From contig CAMVDV010000004.1 of NCBI GenBank assembly GCA_947166305.1, forward strand, positions 42,748 through 106,747: a stretch of DNA of 64,000 nt, given 5' to 3'. This DNA is from an uncultured Prevotellaceae bacterium. Lineage in GTDB: Bacteria; Bacteroidota; Bacteroidia; Bacteroidales; Bacteroidaceae. The notes below the pieces were generated by a model. The model ran no database searches, was not told the DNA's origin, and worked only from the letters and a program-made list of their open reading frames with translations. Both the position numbers and the translations under genes were made by a program. This document shows, one piece after another, positions 36,516-46,544 of the stretch. Every line of letters begins with the position of its first letter. Within the stretch, counting starts at the first letter, position 1.

Positions 36516-37394
36516 CTACTCGTCGAGTTTGATGCGCACGTTGCGATACCAGACGTCATCCCCGTGGTCCTGGAAGGCGATGTAGCCGCCGTCCTTCTGT
36601 CCCTCGACAATCATCAGGTCGTAAGCAGCAGGGAATTCTCCGCCTTTGCAGAACTTACTTCCATCGAGCATCTCTTTCCACTTCGGTGTCCAGAGGTGAT
36701 ATTCGAGCACTTCCTCACCGTTTTGGTAGTGCCAGACAGAGCCTTTGAAGACACGAATCTTCACGGTGTTCCATTCGCCGAAGGGCTTTGCATTCTGCGG
36801 CACGGCAGGAATCATGTCGTAGAGCGAAGCAGCCTGGCGGTTGCCGTCCTTTCCTTGGTTGGCATCCTCGTGGTTGGCGTTGTCAAGAACCTGATATTCG
36901 GAGCAAGACTGCCAGATGGGGAGGTAGTTGCCGTCCTTTCCTTTGGCTTCCTGAGCGAGGTAGAAGATGCCGGAGTTGCCGCCCTTGCTGATTTTGTACT
37001 CGCACTCGAAGGTGAAGTTCTTGAACTTGTGGGCGAAGAGCAAGTCGCCTCCGCCTTCCACCTGTGCCTCGCCGGTGCCACTCCCCTTGAGATGGATGCA
37101 GCCGTCGGCGTTCTCCCAGCTTGTGGGCACAGCGTCCTGACCGTAACCGCGCCATCCGTCGAGACTCGTCCCGTCGAAGAGGACATAGTATCCCTCGGCA
37201 TCCTGCTTGAGCAGAGAGAGGTCGTACTGTTCGTTGTCAACGATTGTTGCGCTATCCTGCGGGGCATTGGGGTCTTGCTTCTCTACGCAGTTCTTGCAAG
37301 CGTCGCAGTCGCAGGTGCATTTGCACTTGTTCTGGCAGCATGAGGCCAGAAGCATTGCTGCCGAAGCAGCAACGAATAGAAATTTTTTCTTCAT
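36516..37394 (-). CDS. DUF1080 (3-keto-glycoside hydrolase-like) lipoprotein
   Basis: A 292-residue lipoprotein: lipobox LASC with Cys19. Between the lipid anchor and the domain is an unusual Cys-rich spacer (CQNKCKCTCDCDACKNC). The DUF1080 domain covers about residues 60-290, with YYVLFDGTSLDGWRGY, CEYKISKGGNSGIFYLAQ, EYQVLDNANH and a final DHGDDVWYRNVRIK. DUF1080 proteins are concanavalin-like glycan hydrolases or binders, some acting on 3-keto-sugars. The Cys spacer may bind metal; that is a guess from composition. Confidence 0.88.
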   Translation of the reverse strand: MKKKFLFVAASAAMLLASCCQNKCKCTCDCDACKNCVEKQDPNAPQDSATIVDNEQYDLSLLKQDAEGYYVLFDGTSLDGWRGYGQDAVPTSWENADGCIHLKGSGTGEAQVEGGGDLLFAHKFKNFTFECEYKISKGGNSGIFYLAQEAKGKDGNYLPIWQSCSEYQVLDNANHEDANQGKDGNRQAASLYDMIPAVPQNAKPFGEWNTVKIRVFKGSVWHYQNGEEVLEYHLWTPKWKEMLDGSKFCKGGEFPAAYDLMIVEGQKDGGYIAFQDHGDDVWYRNVRIKLDE

Positions 37395-37510
37395 GATTGG
37401 TTGAATTTATGTGTTCTTTTGCGTTTGATACATATTATAATATATAGGAAGCCCGATGTGAGGCAGCGTTGTAGCAAGCCTCCGGGCGACGGGACGTCCG
37501 AGCCTCCGCC

Positions 37511-39346
37511 CTACTTCCAGTCGCTCAGGTCCACGGGGTTCTCGATGACGGAGGGTATCTTTTCGAAGATTCTGCGCCACTTCTCCGTGTCGAACTTCGG
37601 GCGACGATCGTAGTAGTACACACCATTCTTCTCCTGCTCCACGTCGGTGATCTGAGTATAGCAGAAGCCTGTGATGTGCTTGCAGGCGATGATGGCATCA
37701 ACCTCCTTTTCGAGAATCTGGAAGAAATCGTCCTCCGTCTCAATCTGTGCGCCGTATCCCCAGGAATTGGCACGCTCGGCCTTGGGAATCCAACCGAGTC
37801 CGCCGAATTCATCCAGCATGTATGGCTGGCCATCGTACTTGGCGAGCCAGTCCTTGTCGCGCATGTTTCGGTAAGGCTCCACGCCCTGCTTGAAGGTATG
37901 GTTGGCTACGAGGCGGTCGTACTCACGGGTGTAGTCATGAACCGACCAGATGTCTGTCTTGACATGGCTGTCGCCGCTGGCATCGTTGACGGGTCGTGTG
38001 GGGTCGATGGCCTTGGTGAGATTGTAGAGATCGTTGACGAAGCGGACGTAAACGCCGTCGCGTGCGCCCCAAGTCTCGTTGAGAGGCGTCCAGGTGACAA
38101 TGCTTGGATGGTTGCGATCGCGCACCAATTCGTCGGCCCACTCAGTGAGGAAGTTGCGGACAGCTTCTTCGTTGTTGACATCCAGGCCCCAGCTTGCTTG
38201 TTCTGCCCAAGTGATGTATCCGAGTTTATCTGCCCAGTAGAAGTAGCGTTCCTCGAAGACTTTCTGGTGGAGTCGCGCACCGTTGAAGCCGACGGCCTTG
38301 CTCATCTCGATGTCCTTCTTGAGCGCTTCGTCGCTGGGAGCCGTCCAGATGCCGTCGGGATAGTAGCCCTGGTCGAGCACAAGGCGCTGGAAGTAGGGCT
38401 TGTTGTTAAGGTAGAAGTAGCCGCCGGCGAGGTGGATTTTGCGCATTCCGACGTAGGATTTCACCTGGTCGACAACGTTGCCCTTGGCGTCACGCACGGT
38501 GTAGGTGACGTCATAGAGGTTGGGTGTCTCGGGAGTCCACAGCTTGGGTTTCTTGACGGGGAGCACGACGACGGTGTTATTGGTGGCGGGAGCTGTGCGG
38601 CTGGCCACGACCTTCTTGCCGTCGAGCACTTCCACGGTGAGCGTGCCGCCGTTGGTCTCTTCGTAGAACTCAGGGCGAACAACGAGCTGCTGCTGGTCGA
38701 TGTCGGGCGTGGCGAACACCTGTTTGAGTGCCATCGGGCTGACGGGTTCCATCCAGACCGTTTGCCAGATGCCGGTGACGCGTGTGTAGTTGCAGCCTGC
38801 GCTGTGGAGCGACGTGCTCTGCTTGCCGCCTGGCTGCTTGCCGCCGCGCAGGGCGTCCTTGACCATGATGACGAGGTTGGCGCTCTCGCCTGCTTTCACA
38901 TAGGGTGTGATGTTGAGGGAGAAGGACGAACCGGTGCCGCAATGACGGCCAGCCTTACGCCCATCGATGTAGATGGTAGCGTCGTAATCGACGGCACCGA
39001 AGTTGAGCATGACGTTCTTGCCAGCCCATGCAGCAGGGATGCTAATGGTGCGCTGGTACCAGAGGCAGGGGATGAAGTCGGTGTACTGCACGCCCGAGAG
39101 GCTGCTCTCAGGGCAGAAGGGGACGGTGATCTTGCCGTCGAATCCCTTACTCTCGCGCCATCCTTTCTCTCCACCCGTTTGACCGAAGTCGAAACTGTAG
39201 GTCCAGGTGCCGTTGAGGTTGACCCAGTCGGTGCGTTCGAACTGCGGTCGTGGATACTCGCTGCGGGGAAGATCCGCAGCATTGGCCGTGTTGCTCAGTC
39301 CAAGCAACAGGGTCGCTGCCATGAGCAGCTTGCTGAAGTTTTTCAT
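37511..39346 (-). CDS. Glycoside hydrolase family 2 enzyme
   Basis: A 611-residue secreted enzyme (signal peptide to about ANAAD). It has the GH2 order of sugar-binding jelly roll (PRPQFERTDWVNLNGTWTY), immunoglobulin-like domain and (beta/alpha)8 catalytic barrel. FNGARLHQKVFEERYFYWAD and TWTPLNETWG hold the predicted acid/base Glu, and YMLDEFGGLGW the nucleophile Glu. The length, shorter than beta-galactosidases of E. coli type, fits beta-galactosidase, glucuronidase or mannosidase; which of these cannot be told. A 22-bp array separates it from the upstream WYL-type gene. Confidence 0.92.
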   Translation of the reverse strand: MKNFSKLLMAATLLLGLSNTANAADLPRSEYPRPQFERTDWVNLNGTWTYSFDFGQTGGEKGWRESKGFDGKITVPFCPESSLSGVQYTDFIPCLWYQRTISIPAAWAGKNVMLNFGAVDYDATIYIDGRKAGRHCGTGSSFSLNITPYVKAGESANLVIMVKDALRGGKQPGGKQSTSLHSAGCNYTRVTGIWQTVWMEPVSPMALKQVFATPDIDQQQLVVRPEFYEETNGGTLTVEVLDGKKVVASRTAPATNNTVVVLPVKKPKLWTPETPNLYDVTYTVRDAKGNVVDQVKSYVGMRKIHLAGGYFYLNNKPYFQRLVLDQGYYPDGIWTAPSDEALKKDIEMSKAVGFNGARLHQKVFEERYFYWADKLGYITWAEQASWGLDVNNEEAVRNFLTEWADELVRDRNHPSIVTWTPLNETWGARDGVYVRFVNDLYNLTKAIDPTRPVNDASGDSHVKTDIWSVHDYTREYDRLVANHTFKQGVEPYRNMRDKDWLAKYDGQPYMLDEFGGLGWIPKAERANSWGYGAQIETEDDFFQILEKEVDAIIACKHITGFCYTQITDVEQEKNGVYYYDRRPKFDTEKWRRIFEKIPSVIENPVDLSDWK

Positions 39347-39435
39347 TTCGTAGTGCTTTTATTATATTAATAATGTATAGTCTTGTCTGATGCCGCACGG
39401 GGCGATGCTCGGCCCGGAAGAGGCTTCCCGAAACG

Positions 39436-39523
39436 CAGCACGCGGGGATTGGCATCGCAGCACGCGGGGATTGCCGTCGCAACACGCGGAGATTGGCATC
39501 GCCGCGTGCGGCGTTTCCGACAC
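39436..39523. repeat. 22-bp tandem array, CACGCGGGGATTG type
   Basis: Units start at 39436, 39458 and 39480, with a partial one at 39502. It lies between the GH2 start and the WYL-type gene stop, and ends eight bases from that stop. Confidence 0.88.
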
Positions 39524-39530
39524 CCCTGCG

Positions 39531-40211
39531 TCAGAACAGCCCGTCGAACAGGTCGCCCTGCACCGACTTCTTGGCTGCGGCGGTCTCCTTCTTGTAGAGT
39601 TTCTGCAAGGCGGCCACGGTCTGACGCACCTCGTCGCGCAAGGTTTCGGGCGCCAGCACCTCGACGTCTGTGCCGAACGACAGCAGGAAGCAGTGCAATT
39701 CGTGGCTCATGGGGAGCTCAGCCTGCAAGGTGACGGAGCCGGACTTCGTGTCTGTGCTGCGCTGAAGGACTTCGGGATTGCCCAGTCTGCTGCGGACTTC
39801 TTCCTCTCGGGCCATGATGCGAAGGGTGACAGGCACAAGGGGTCCGTCGGGCAAGGCAGGGGCTGGAGCCTCAGAGCCTTCGTAGTTGAGGAAGGAGGCC
39901 GCCTTGAGCAGCGGATTCTTCCAGTTGAGGTTGATGTAGCGCAGGATGCGTTTGTGTCCACGACGAAAGCGAGGTTCCAGCCGGGCTCCTTTCTTCTGGA
40001 AGTAAGCCACGTCGTTTTGCAGCATACGCTTGCTGCAACTGAAGTCGCGGTTCACGGCCTTCAGCCGCTGATTGACGTAGTGAATCAGACTCCGGGTGTT
40101 GCCCGTCTCGTTTGTCTTAGTGCGTTCTCCCATGAAATACTCCATCACGGGGTCGCGAAGCGCCTCGTCGAGAATCATCCAACGAAGGCGTTGCAAGTCG
40201 TTCTGTATCAT
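39531..40211 (-). CDS. Short WYL/YafY-type transcription regulator
   Basis: A 226-residue protein, about 100 shorter than usual. The N-terminal region (TRSLIHYVNQRLKAVNRDF, SCSKRMLQNDVAYFQKKGA) is the winged helix seen in Bacteroidales YafY-like regulators. The C-terminal part (MSHELHCFLLSFGTDVEVL, RDEVRQTVAALQKLY) is the WCX extension. The central WYL ligand-binding core is missing or reduced to a short strand (PLVPVTLRIMA). It may be a deletion derivative that still binds DNA. Its neighbours are glycan enzymes. Confidence 0.7.
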   Translation of the reverse strand: MIQNDLQRLRWMILDEALRDPVMEYFMGERTKTNETGNTRSLIHYVNQRLKAVNRDFSCSKRMLQNDVAYFQKKGARLEPRFRRGHKRILRYINLNWKNPLLKAASFLNYEGSEAPAPALPDGPLVPVTLRIMAREEEVRSRLGNPEVLQRSTDTKSGSVTLQAELPMSHELHCFLLSFGTDVEVLAPETLRDEVRQTVAALQKLYKKETAAAKKSVQGDLFDGLF

Positions 40212-40310
40212 CTTTCCTTATTCAATAGTTCGTGTTTGTTCGTCCCTCGCCCCAGCCCGGGCTGCCGGACATCCGCCACGGCATTCCGGCCCGCAGGGTG
40301 CGGGAAGCCC

Positions 40311-43103
40311 CTACAGATTCTTCAGGAACTCGGGGATGCTCTTGATGGTCTCGGTCATGCGGCGGAAGATGGTCTGCTGTGGCGCGGTAAACACCTTCTC
40401 TGCGCTGATGGTGTAAGTGCCGGAACCGACGACGAGGCACAGCTCGTTGCCTTCAATCTCTGCACTTGCCCAGCGCAGGCTGTGCATTCCCTGCACGGTA
40501 TAACCGCTTGGGACGTGGATGCGGGCTGAGGTGTTGGCAGGAATGTCAACCTTCCACTCGATGCCTTCCTCTGTCCGCCACCACTCGCTGCACACCGTTC
40601 CGTAGGGCGTCTCGTGGGTTGCACGCACATGATTCAGTTCCTCCGGCATATTGAGGGACATGTCAAGCTCTTTGTAGGCACGGCTTTTGGAAGATTGCCT
40701 GATGCCTGCCAGGTCGCCATACAGCCATACAAGCAGGTCGCCGAGCAGCATGATGTGGTTTCCGCTGTTCATTGCCGGGTCAGCCGTATCGCCGTTCCAC
40801 AGTTCCCAAATGGTCGTTGCGCCTTTGCCAAGCATATATCCGAAGCTCGGGAAGTCCTCTTGCAGCACGATGCGCATGGCCAGGTCGAGGTGACCGCGGT
40901 GCGTGAGGCACGTCATGAGGTGCTGCATGCCCAGAACTCCACAGCTCACATGGCTGCCATAAGTGTTCTTCGTCACGTCGACGATGTTCTGCACGACACG
41001 CTCCTCGTCCCCTTCCGGCACAAGGCCGAACTCCAGAGAGAGAAGGTTAGCGGTCACCGTGTTGTTGGAGTAGCTTCCTGTCTCCTTATGGTAGAAATGT
41101 TTGTTGTACGCCTCCTTGAGTTTCTGCTGCCGACGGTCGTAGTCGAGCATATCGCCCTCAAGGCCAAGCTGCATAGCCATCTGCCCCATCATCGTGAGCA
41201 TACTATAGTACATGGCCGAAGAGATGAGCGTTCCGTCCGTACGGCGTGCCGGGTCCTCGCTATGGATGAGGTCCGGCCGCTCGGGGGGCATACACCAGTC
41301 TCCGTAGCAGTTCGTCGTGACGAGTCCATCCTTGAGGTTGTTCTCCAGATAGCGCAGATAGTTCTGCAGGAAAGGGTAGTACTTGAGCACGGCATCGATG
41401 TCGTTGTATCTCCTGTAGAGCATGTATGTGGCATAGACGGAGAGGGCTCCCCAGGCCACATCCTTGTTCCTCACCACCCAGAAGGCAGGGGCCACGTCGG
41501 CGATGAGGCCTTCCTCGTCCTGCGTGTCGGCTACGTCCTGGAGCCACTTGAAGTAGAGTGCTCCATTGTCCACCAAGAGGTTTTCCCCGTAGCAGCCCAG
41601 GGTGTGGTCGCCCAGCCAGCCCATTCTCTCGTCGCGCTGCGGGCAGTCGGTGGGCATACCGTGGTAGTTGCCGATGATGCCCCAGTAGGCATTCTCGTGC
41701 AACTTTGTGAGCAATTCGTTGTCGCACCAGAAGGTTCCCTGGTCAGCCATGTCGTCGTAGATGACAAGGCCCGTGATGTCCTTCAGCCTCGGCTCTCGGT
41801 CGATGCCCGAAACCTCAGCATATCGGAATCCCTGATAGGTGAGTTCTGGCTGATAGGTGAAGGTTCCGTCGGCCGACGGCACATAGGTATCGGTACATTT
41901 GGCAGAGCGTAGGTTAGCCACGGAGAGCTTTTCGGAGTCCTGCGGGTCAAGGATTTCGGCATGACGAATGGTGATTGGCACGCCTTTGTGTCCCGTGAGA
42001 CGCAGACGAAGCTGTCCCACCATGTTCTGACCCATATCTATAATGTAGCGACCGTCAGTCGTTTTGCGGATACTCTTTGGCCTTAGTTCCTTCTGCACCC
42101 GCATTCCATGGCAAGGTTGGGCTTGGACGAGTCCGGCAGGCGACTTCATTTGCTGTGCCTGCTGCCAATGGCTGTCGTCGAAGGCGGCTGTCTGCCAACC
42201 TTTCATCTCACGTTCTGCCTCGTAGCGTTCCCCGTTCCATAGATTGTTGGCCTGAATGGGTCCTTCTGCCGTCACTTTCCATTTATTGTCGGAAACAATG
42301 GTGAGCGTGTCGCCGTCCGTCTCTATTACGAGCTGTGCCTTGAGCCGTGGCAGCCCGAAGCTTGTGCAGTTCTGGCTGAAGCCAAGTGCGTAGCCGTTGC
42401 CAAGGAGGGAGCTGATGGCGTTAGCGCCGCGATGTAGGAGTGACGTGACGTCGTATGTGTTGTAATAGACTGTCTTGTTGTAGTCCGTTTGCAGTGTGCC
42501 GAAGACATCGGGGCTGACGGGTTTGCCGTTGATGAAGGTGCGTCCCCATCCGATGTTGCTGACGTAGAGCGTCGCACGCCGCACCTTTTCGCCGATCTGG
42601 AAGGAGCGTCGGAGGTAGCGGGCAGGCAGGTCATAGACCCTACTGTCGGGCGTTTTGCCGTTAACTGCCTCTTCCGCGCCTATCCACTGTGCAGCATTGT
42701 CGAACTGCTTGATGCCTGTCAGGAAGCTTTGGATGGGGCTTTTGAGGTGCTCTCCAGTGCTGAGCCAGGTCTCCACCTGCCAGAATATGCGGCTTTGGTA
42801 GGGGAGTCTTCGTCCCTGATAAGGGATTGCCACGCTTTCATCTGAGTTGACCCTTTCGCTGTCCCACAGGAGATTGCCTCCCGGCAAGAAGTCATCCTCC
42901 GTCTGAGCCACGCGGATGCGGTAGGCCACCTGCCAGACGTTGGGTTTCTTGCTGACGGTTTGCCAGGAGAACTGTGCGGTGCGGGTGATGCCGGCGGGTT
43001 CCTTCATGCGGCACACGCGGAAGCCTGTCAGCTCGCTCGGCAGGGCAACCTGTACTATCATGAATAATGCTGCCAATGGCAGGATAAAGCGTTTCATTTT
43101 CAT
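40311..43103 (-). CDS. Alpha-L-rhamnosidase, GH78 family, second copy
   Basis: About 930 residues from MKMKRFILPLAALFMIVQVA (ATG at 43103). After the signal peptide, beta domains cover about residues 25-400. The catalytic barrel carries TDCPQRDERMGWLGDHTL, GLIADVAPAFWV, TTIWELWNGD and the final NHIMLLGDL. It is distinct from the copy at 1372-4032 (DCPQRDER with Asp, normal, versus Asn in the first) and of the type with an N-terminal Bac_rhamnosid-N domain. It stands beside a divergent esterase and probably belongs to the same use of plant glycans. Confidence 0.92.
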   Translation of the reverse strand: MKMKRFILPLAALFMIVQVALPSELTGFRVCRMKEPAGITRTAQFSWQTVSKKPNVWQVAYRIRVAQTEDDFLPGGNLLWDSERVNSDESVAIPYQGRRLPYQSRIFWQVETWLSTGEHLKSPIQSFLTGIKQFDNAAQWIGAEEAVNGKTPDSRVYDLPARYLRRSFQIGEKVRRATLYVSNIGWGRTFINGKPVSPDVFGTLQTDYNKTVYYNTYDVTSLLHRGANAISSLLGNGYALGFSQNCTSFGLPRLKAQLVIETDGDTLTIVSDNKWKVTAEGPIQANNLWNGERYEAEREMKGWQTAAFDDSHWQQAQQMKSPAGLVQAQPCHGMRVQKELRPKSIRKTTDGRYIIDMGQNMVGQLRLRLTGHKGVPITIRHAEILDPQDSEKLSVANLRSAKCTDTYVPSADGTFTYQPELTYQGFRYAEVSGIDREPRLKDITGLVIYDDMADQGTFWCDNELLTKLHENAYWGIIGNYHGMPTDCPQRDERMGWLGDHTLGCYGENLLVDNGALYFKWLQDVADTQDEEGLIADVAPAFWVVRNKDVAWGALSVYATYMLYRRYNDIDAVLKYYPFLQNYLRYLENNLKDGLVTTNCYGDWCMPPERPDLIHSEDPARRTDGTLISSAMYYSMLTMMGQMAMQLGLEGDMLDYDRRQQKLKEAYNKHFYHKETGSYSNNTVTANLLSLEFGLVPEGDEERVVQNIVDVTKNTYGSHVSCGVLGMQHLMTCLTHRGHLDLAMRIVLQEDFPSFGYMLGKGATTIWELWNGDTADPAMNSGNHIMLLGDLLVWLYGDLAGIRQSSKSRAYKELDMSLNMPEELNHVRATHETPYGTVCSEWWRTEEGIEWKVDIPANTSARIHVPSGYTVQGMHSLRWASAEIEGNELCLVVGSGTYTISAEKVFTAPQQTIFRRMTETIKSIPEFLKNL

Positions 43104-43116
43104 CCTTTTTACATAA

Positions 43117-44382
<1,266 letters not shown>

Positions 44383-44397
44383 AGAAGACCAACGGAC

Positions 44398-44575
44398 CCC
44401 CTCTGACTCCCCCTCAAGACCCCCCTCTGACTCCCCCTTTAGGGGGAGAAATGCAGGCGAAGGGGCTGCCAGACGAAGCCTCAAGGCACTCTCTGACTTC
44501 CCCTCCAACTGGAGGAATGCAGGCGAAGGGGCTGCCAGGGGAAGCCTCCCCCTAGAGGGGGAGGTTTGGAGAGGG
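44398..44575. repeat. Dispersed CCCCCTCTGACTCCCCCTTTAGGGG repeats
   Basis: Two partial copies of a GC-rich repeat with CTCCCCC and GGGGGAG arms, plus a 28-bp direct repeat (ATGCAGGCGAAGGGGCTG at 44451 and 44517). Related copies lie at 20484-20580 (inside the OPT gene), 1194-1242 and 58462-58558. Confidence 0.8.
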
Positions 44576-44631
44576 TCTCATTTTTTGTCAAAAATTTTTC
44601 CCACGCCGTCGCTTCTGACGGACTGTTTTGA

Positions 44632-44658
44632 GGTCTCCGGCACTCGGAGACCTTTTTC
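44632..44658 (+). terminator. Intrinsic terminator about 250 bp past the esterase
   Basis: AGGTCTCCG (44632-44640), five-base loop, CGGAGACCT (44646-44654), then T-run (44654-44658). The distance from the esterase stop and the hairpin just before it (CCGTC near 44607 with GACGG near 44618) leave room for a small RNA ending here, or a long 3' UTR. Confidence 0.75.
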
Positions 44659-44794
44659 GTGAAATACGGCCTCAAATCGAACCGCACTTGACAATCAGCA
44701 ACTTGCAAGGCGACGTTTTCGAGCGACGTGTTAAGAAAGTACAACAACCGTCTGCCGTAATGCAAACCAAAGCACAGAAAAGCCTCGAAAGCAG

Positions 44795-44904
44795 CCTGAC
44801 TTTTCACCGAACATCGCCTGCCGTTTCAGCCAACACCCCGTGCTGTGATTGCCAACACCCCGTGCTGTTTCTGAAATCACCCCGTGCCGAAAGCCTCATC
44901 ACGG
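44795..44904. repeat. 22-bp tandem array, CCAACACCCCGTGCTG type
   Basis: Five units at 44795, 44817, 44839, 44861 and 44883. With the repeats and terminator it fills the 44383-45085 gap, in which no gene is seen. Confidence 0.88.
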
Positions 44905-45048
44905 CGTTCGTCGACAGAAATAATGTCGTGGATTTTCCAAGAAAACCATGCGCCTTTTATTCTCCTCCGGCACGTCCTCCCGAAGCCCATCCCCGCCCGC
45001 GAGAGCAAATTTTTCACTGTTCACTATTCACTTTTCACTTTTTTTCCG

Positions 45049-45056
45049 TACCTTTG
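45049..45056 (+). promoter_or_regulatory. Promoter -7 element of the toxin-antitoxin pair
   Basis: TACCTTTG, a full -7 consensus, 30 bp before the ATG at 45086. It supports that start over the longer frame from 44948. Confidence 0.65.
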
Positions 45057-45085
45057 CACGCGGAAACTATAGAAACGACCCGATT

Positions 45086-45448
45086 ATGGCGACAGCAACA
45101 AGACAGCGGCATACGTCGCAGCCCATCGCAAGGTGCTGGGACATCGCCAAGGACATGGACGACAACCAGAAGTTGGAACTGATAGAAATGCTGGCGGAAA
45201 GCATGAAGCCGAAAGCCGGCAGAAGGCAAGAGGCCGAAGGGGAAGACTGCTCGCCCAAGCCCTACACGATGGACGAGGTCAACGCCATGCTCGATGCAGC
45301 AGAAGCAGAAATGGCCGCCGGCTACGGGATTCCCGACGAGGAGGTGTGGCGAGAACTGGAAGAGGAGTTTGCCAAGACCGATGCAGAAGAGGACAACGGG
45401 CAACACACCGCCGCCCACAGAGAAGCATATCAACAAGAATCGATATGA
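45086..45448 (+). CDS. Antitoxin of a RelE/ParE-type pair
   Basis: A 120-residue acidic protein starting MATATRQRHTSQPIARCWDI. The DMDDNQKLELIEMLAESMKP stretch resembles small Bacteroidales antitoxins, and the C-terminus (GIPDEEVWRELEEEFAK) is a helical tail that could cover the toxin. The start follows the promoter at 45049. The stop overlaps the toxin ATG by four bases, as usual for translationally coupled type II modules. The middle (KAGRRQEAEGEDCSPKPYTM) is low-complexity. Confidence 0.75.
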   Translation: MATATRQRHTSQPIARCWDIAKDMDDNQKLELIEMLAESMKPKAGRRQEAEGEDCSPKPYTMDEVNAMLDAAEAEMAAGYGIPDEEVWRELEEEFAKTDAEEDNGQHTAAHREAYQQESI

Positions 45449-45762
45449 CAATCATCTGGCAAACCGAAGCAAGAACATCGTTCAGGCAGATAGCCCAATA
45501 CATCAACAAGAGGTTTGGCCGCAAGGCAAGACAGGAATTCTTGCAAAAGGTCAAGGACACAGAATTGCTCCTGAAGGACCAACCCGGCATCGGTTCGCTC
45601 GACCCCCTCTTTGCCGACCGCACCAACGCCTACCGCAGCATCATCATCAACGGGCTGAGCAAAATGGTTTACTGCACCAAAGGCAATGCCATCCACATCG
45701 TTGCCTTTTGGGACTGCCGCCGCGAACCAAACAGACAGGCTGCCACAGCCAAACAGACTTAA
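45445..45762 (+). CDS. RelE/ParE-family toxin
   Basis: A 105-residue protein. MTIIWQTEARTSFRQIAQYI and RKARQEFLQKVKDTELLLKD match the helices of ParE/RelE toxins, and YRSIIINGLSKMVYCTKG with HIVAFWDCRREP their beta-sheet. Whether the target is ribosome-bound mRNA or DNA gyrase cannot be decided. It is coupled to the antitoxin upstream. A beta-barrel gene follows after 38 bp and may be unrelated. Confidence 0.82.
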   Translation: MTIIWQTEARTSFRQIAQYINKRFGRKARQEFLQKVKDTELLLKDQPGIGSLDPLFADRTNAYRSIIINGLSKMVYCTKGNAIHIVAFWDCRREPNRQAATAKQT

Positions 45763-45800
45763 CGCAACACAAACAAAATAAACCAAACAAAATTACAATT

Positions 45801-46538
45801 ATGAAAAAGTTCTTTATCGCAGCCCTCGCGCTGCTCATGTGCGCAGGCAATGCAAAAGCTCTCGACAACGAACCCGAAGAAGGCTTCACCTTCATGGGAC
45901 TCTTCGGCATGAACATTTCCAAACTCCAGAACAGAGGTTACAATGCCAAGGTAGGTGCCACGATGGGCGGCCGCGTGGACTATGTCCTCCCCAATGCCCA
46001 CGGCACATACGTCACCGCCGGACTCGACTGGACCATGAAGGGCGGCAAGGTTTCCTACGACGAGACTGTAGAAGGTCAGGAAGTTGGTGCAACCGCCAAG
46101 TACGCTCTCCACTACTTCGAGATTCCCATCCGCGTCGGCTTCCGCTACAACCTCAACGATGAGTTTGGCTTCTACGGCGAACTCGGTCCCTACTTCGCCA
46201 TCGGCGTGGGCGGCAAGCACAGACTGAGCGTCGACATGGACGGCGAGGCTGCCAACCTCATCGAAGACGCTGGCACCTACAAGGCTTTCAAGAAAGCCGA
46301 CTACGACCTCACTTTGCCCAACAAACTTCCCTTCCAGCGCTGGGACGCAGGCATCGGCTTCCGCGTCGGCGCAGAGTACAACCAGCACTACAACCTCATG
46401 TTCGGTTGCGACTGGGGCTTGGCAGACATCTATCGCGACAAGTTGCGCGACCAATTCTACGAAGCAACATTCCGCACAACAAGCCTTCCCAAAGTCAAGA
46501 ACTTCAACTTCAGCATCACATTTGGCTACCGTTTCTAA
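45801..46538 (+). CDS. Outer-membrane beta-barrel protein (porin family type)
   Basis: A 245-residue protein with a signal peptide (MKKFFIAALALLMCAGNAKA). The remainder shows alternating strands with conserved turn residues (HYFEIPIRVGFRYNL, FGFYGELGPYFAIGVGGK, and the terminal FNFSITFGYRF, ending in Phe), a small eight-stranded barrel of the OmpA-like or outer-membrane-beta-barrel-domain class. The leuS start follows after six bases, so the two may be co-transcribed. Confidence 0.85.
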   Translation: MKKFFIAALALLMCAGNAKALDNEPEEGFTFMGLFGMNISKLQNRGYNAKVGATMGGRVDYVLPNAHGTYVTAGLDWTMKGGKVSYDETVEGQEVGATAKYALHYFEIPIRVGFRYNLNDEFGFYGELGPYFAIGVGGKHRLSVDMDGEAANLIEDAGTYKAFKKADYDLTLPNKLPFQRWDAGIGFRVGAEYNQHYNLMFGCDWGLADIYRDKLRDQFYEATFRTTSLPKVKNFNFSITFGYRF

Positions 46539-46544
46539 TAAGCA

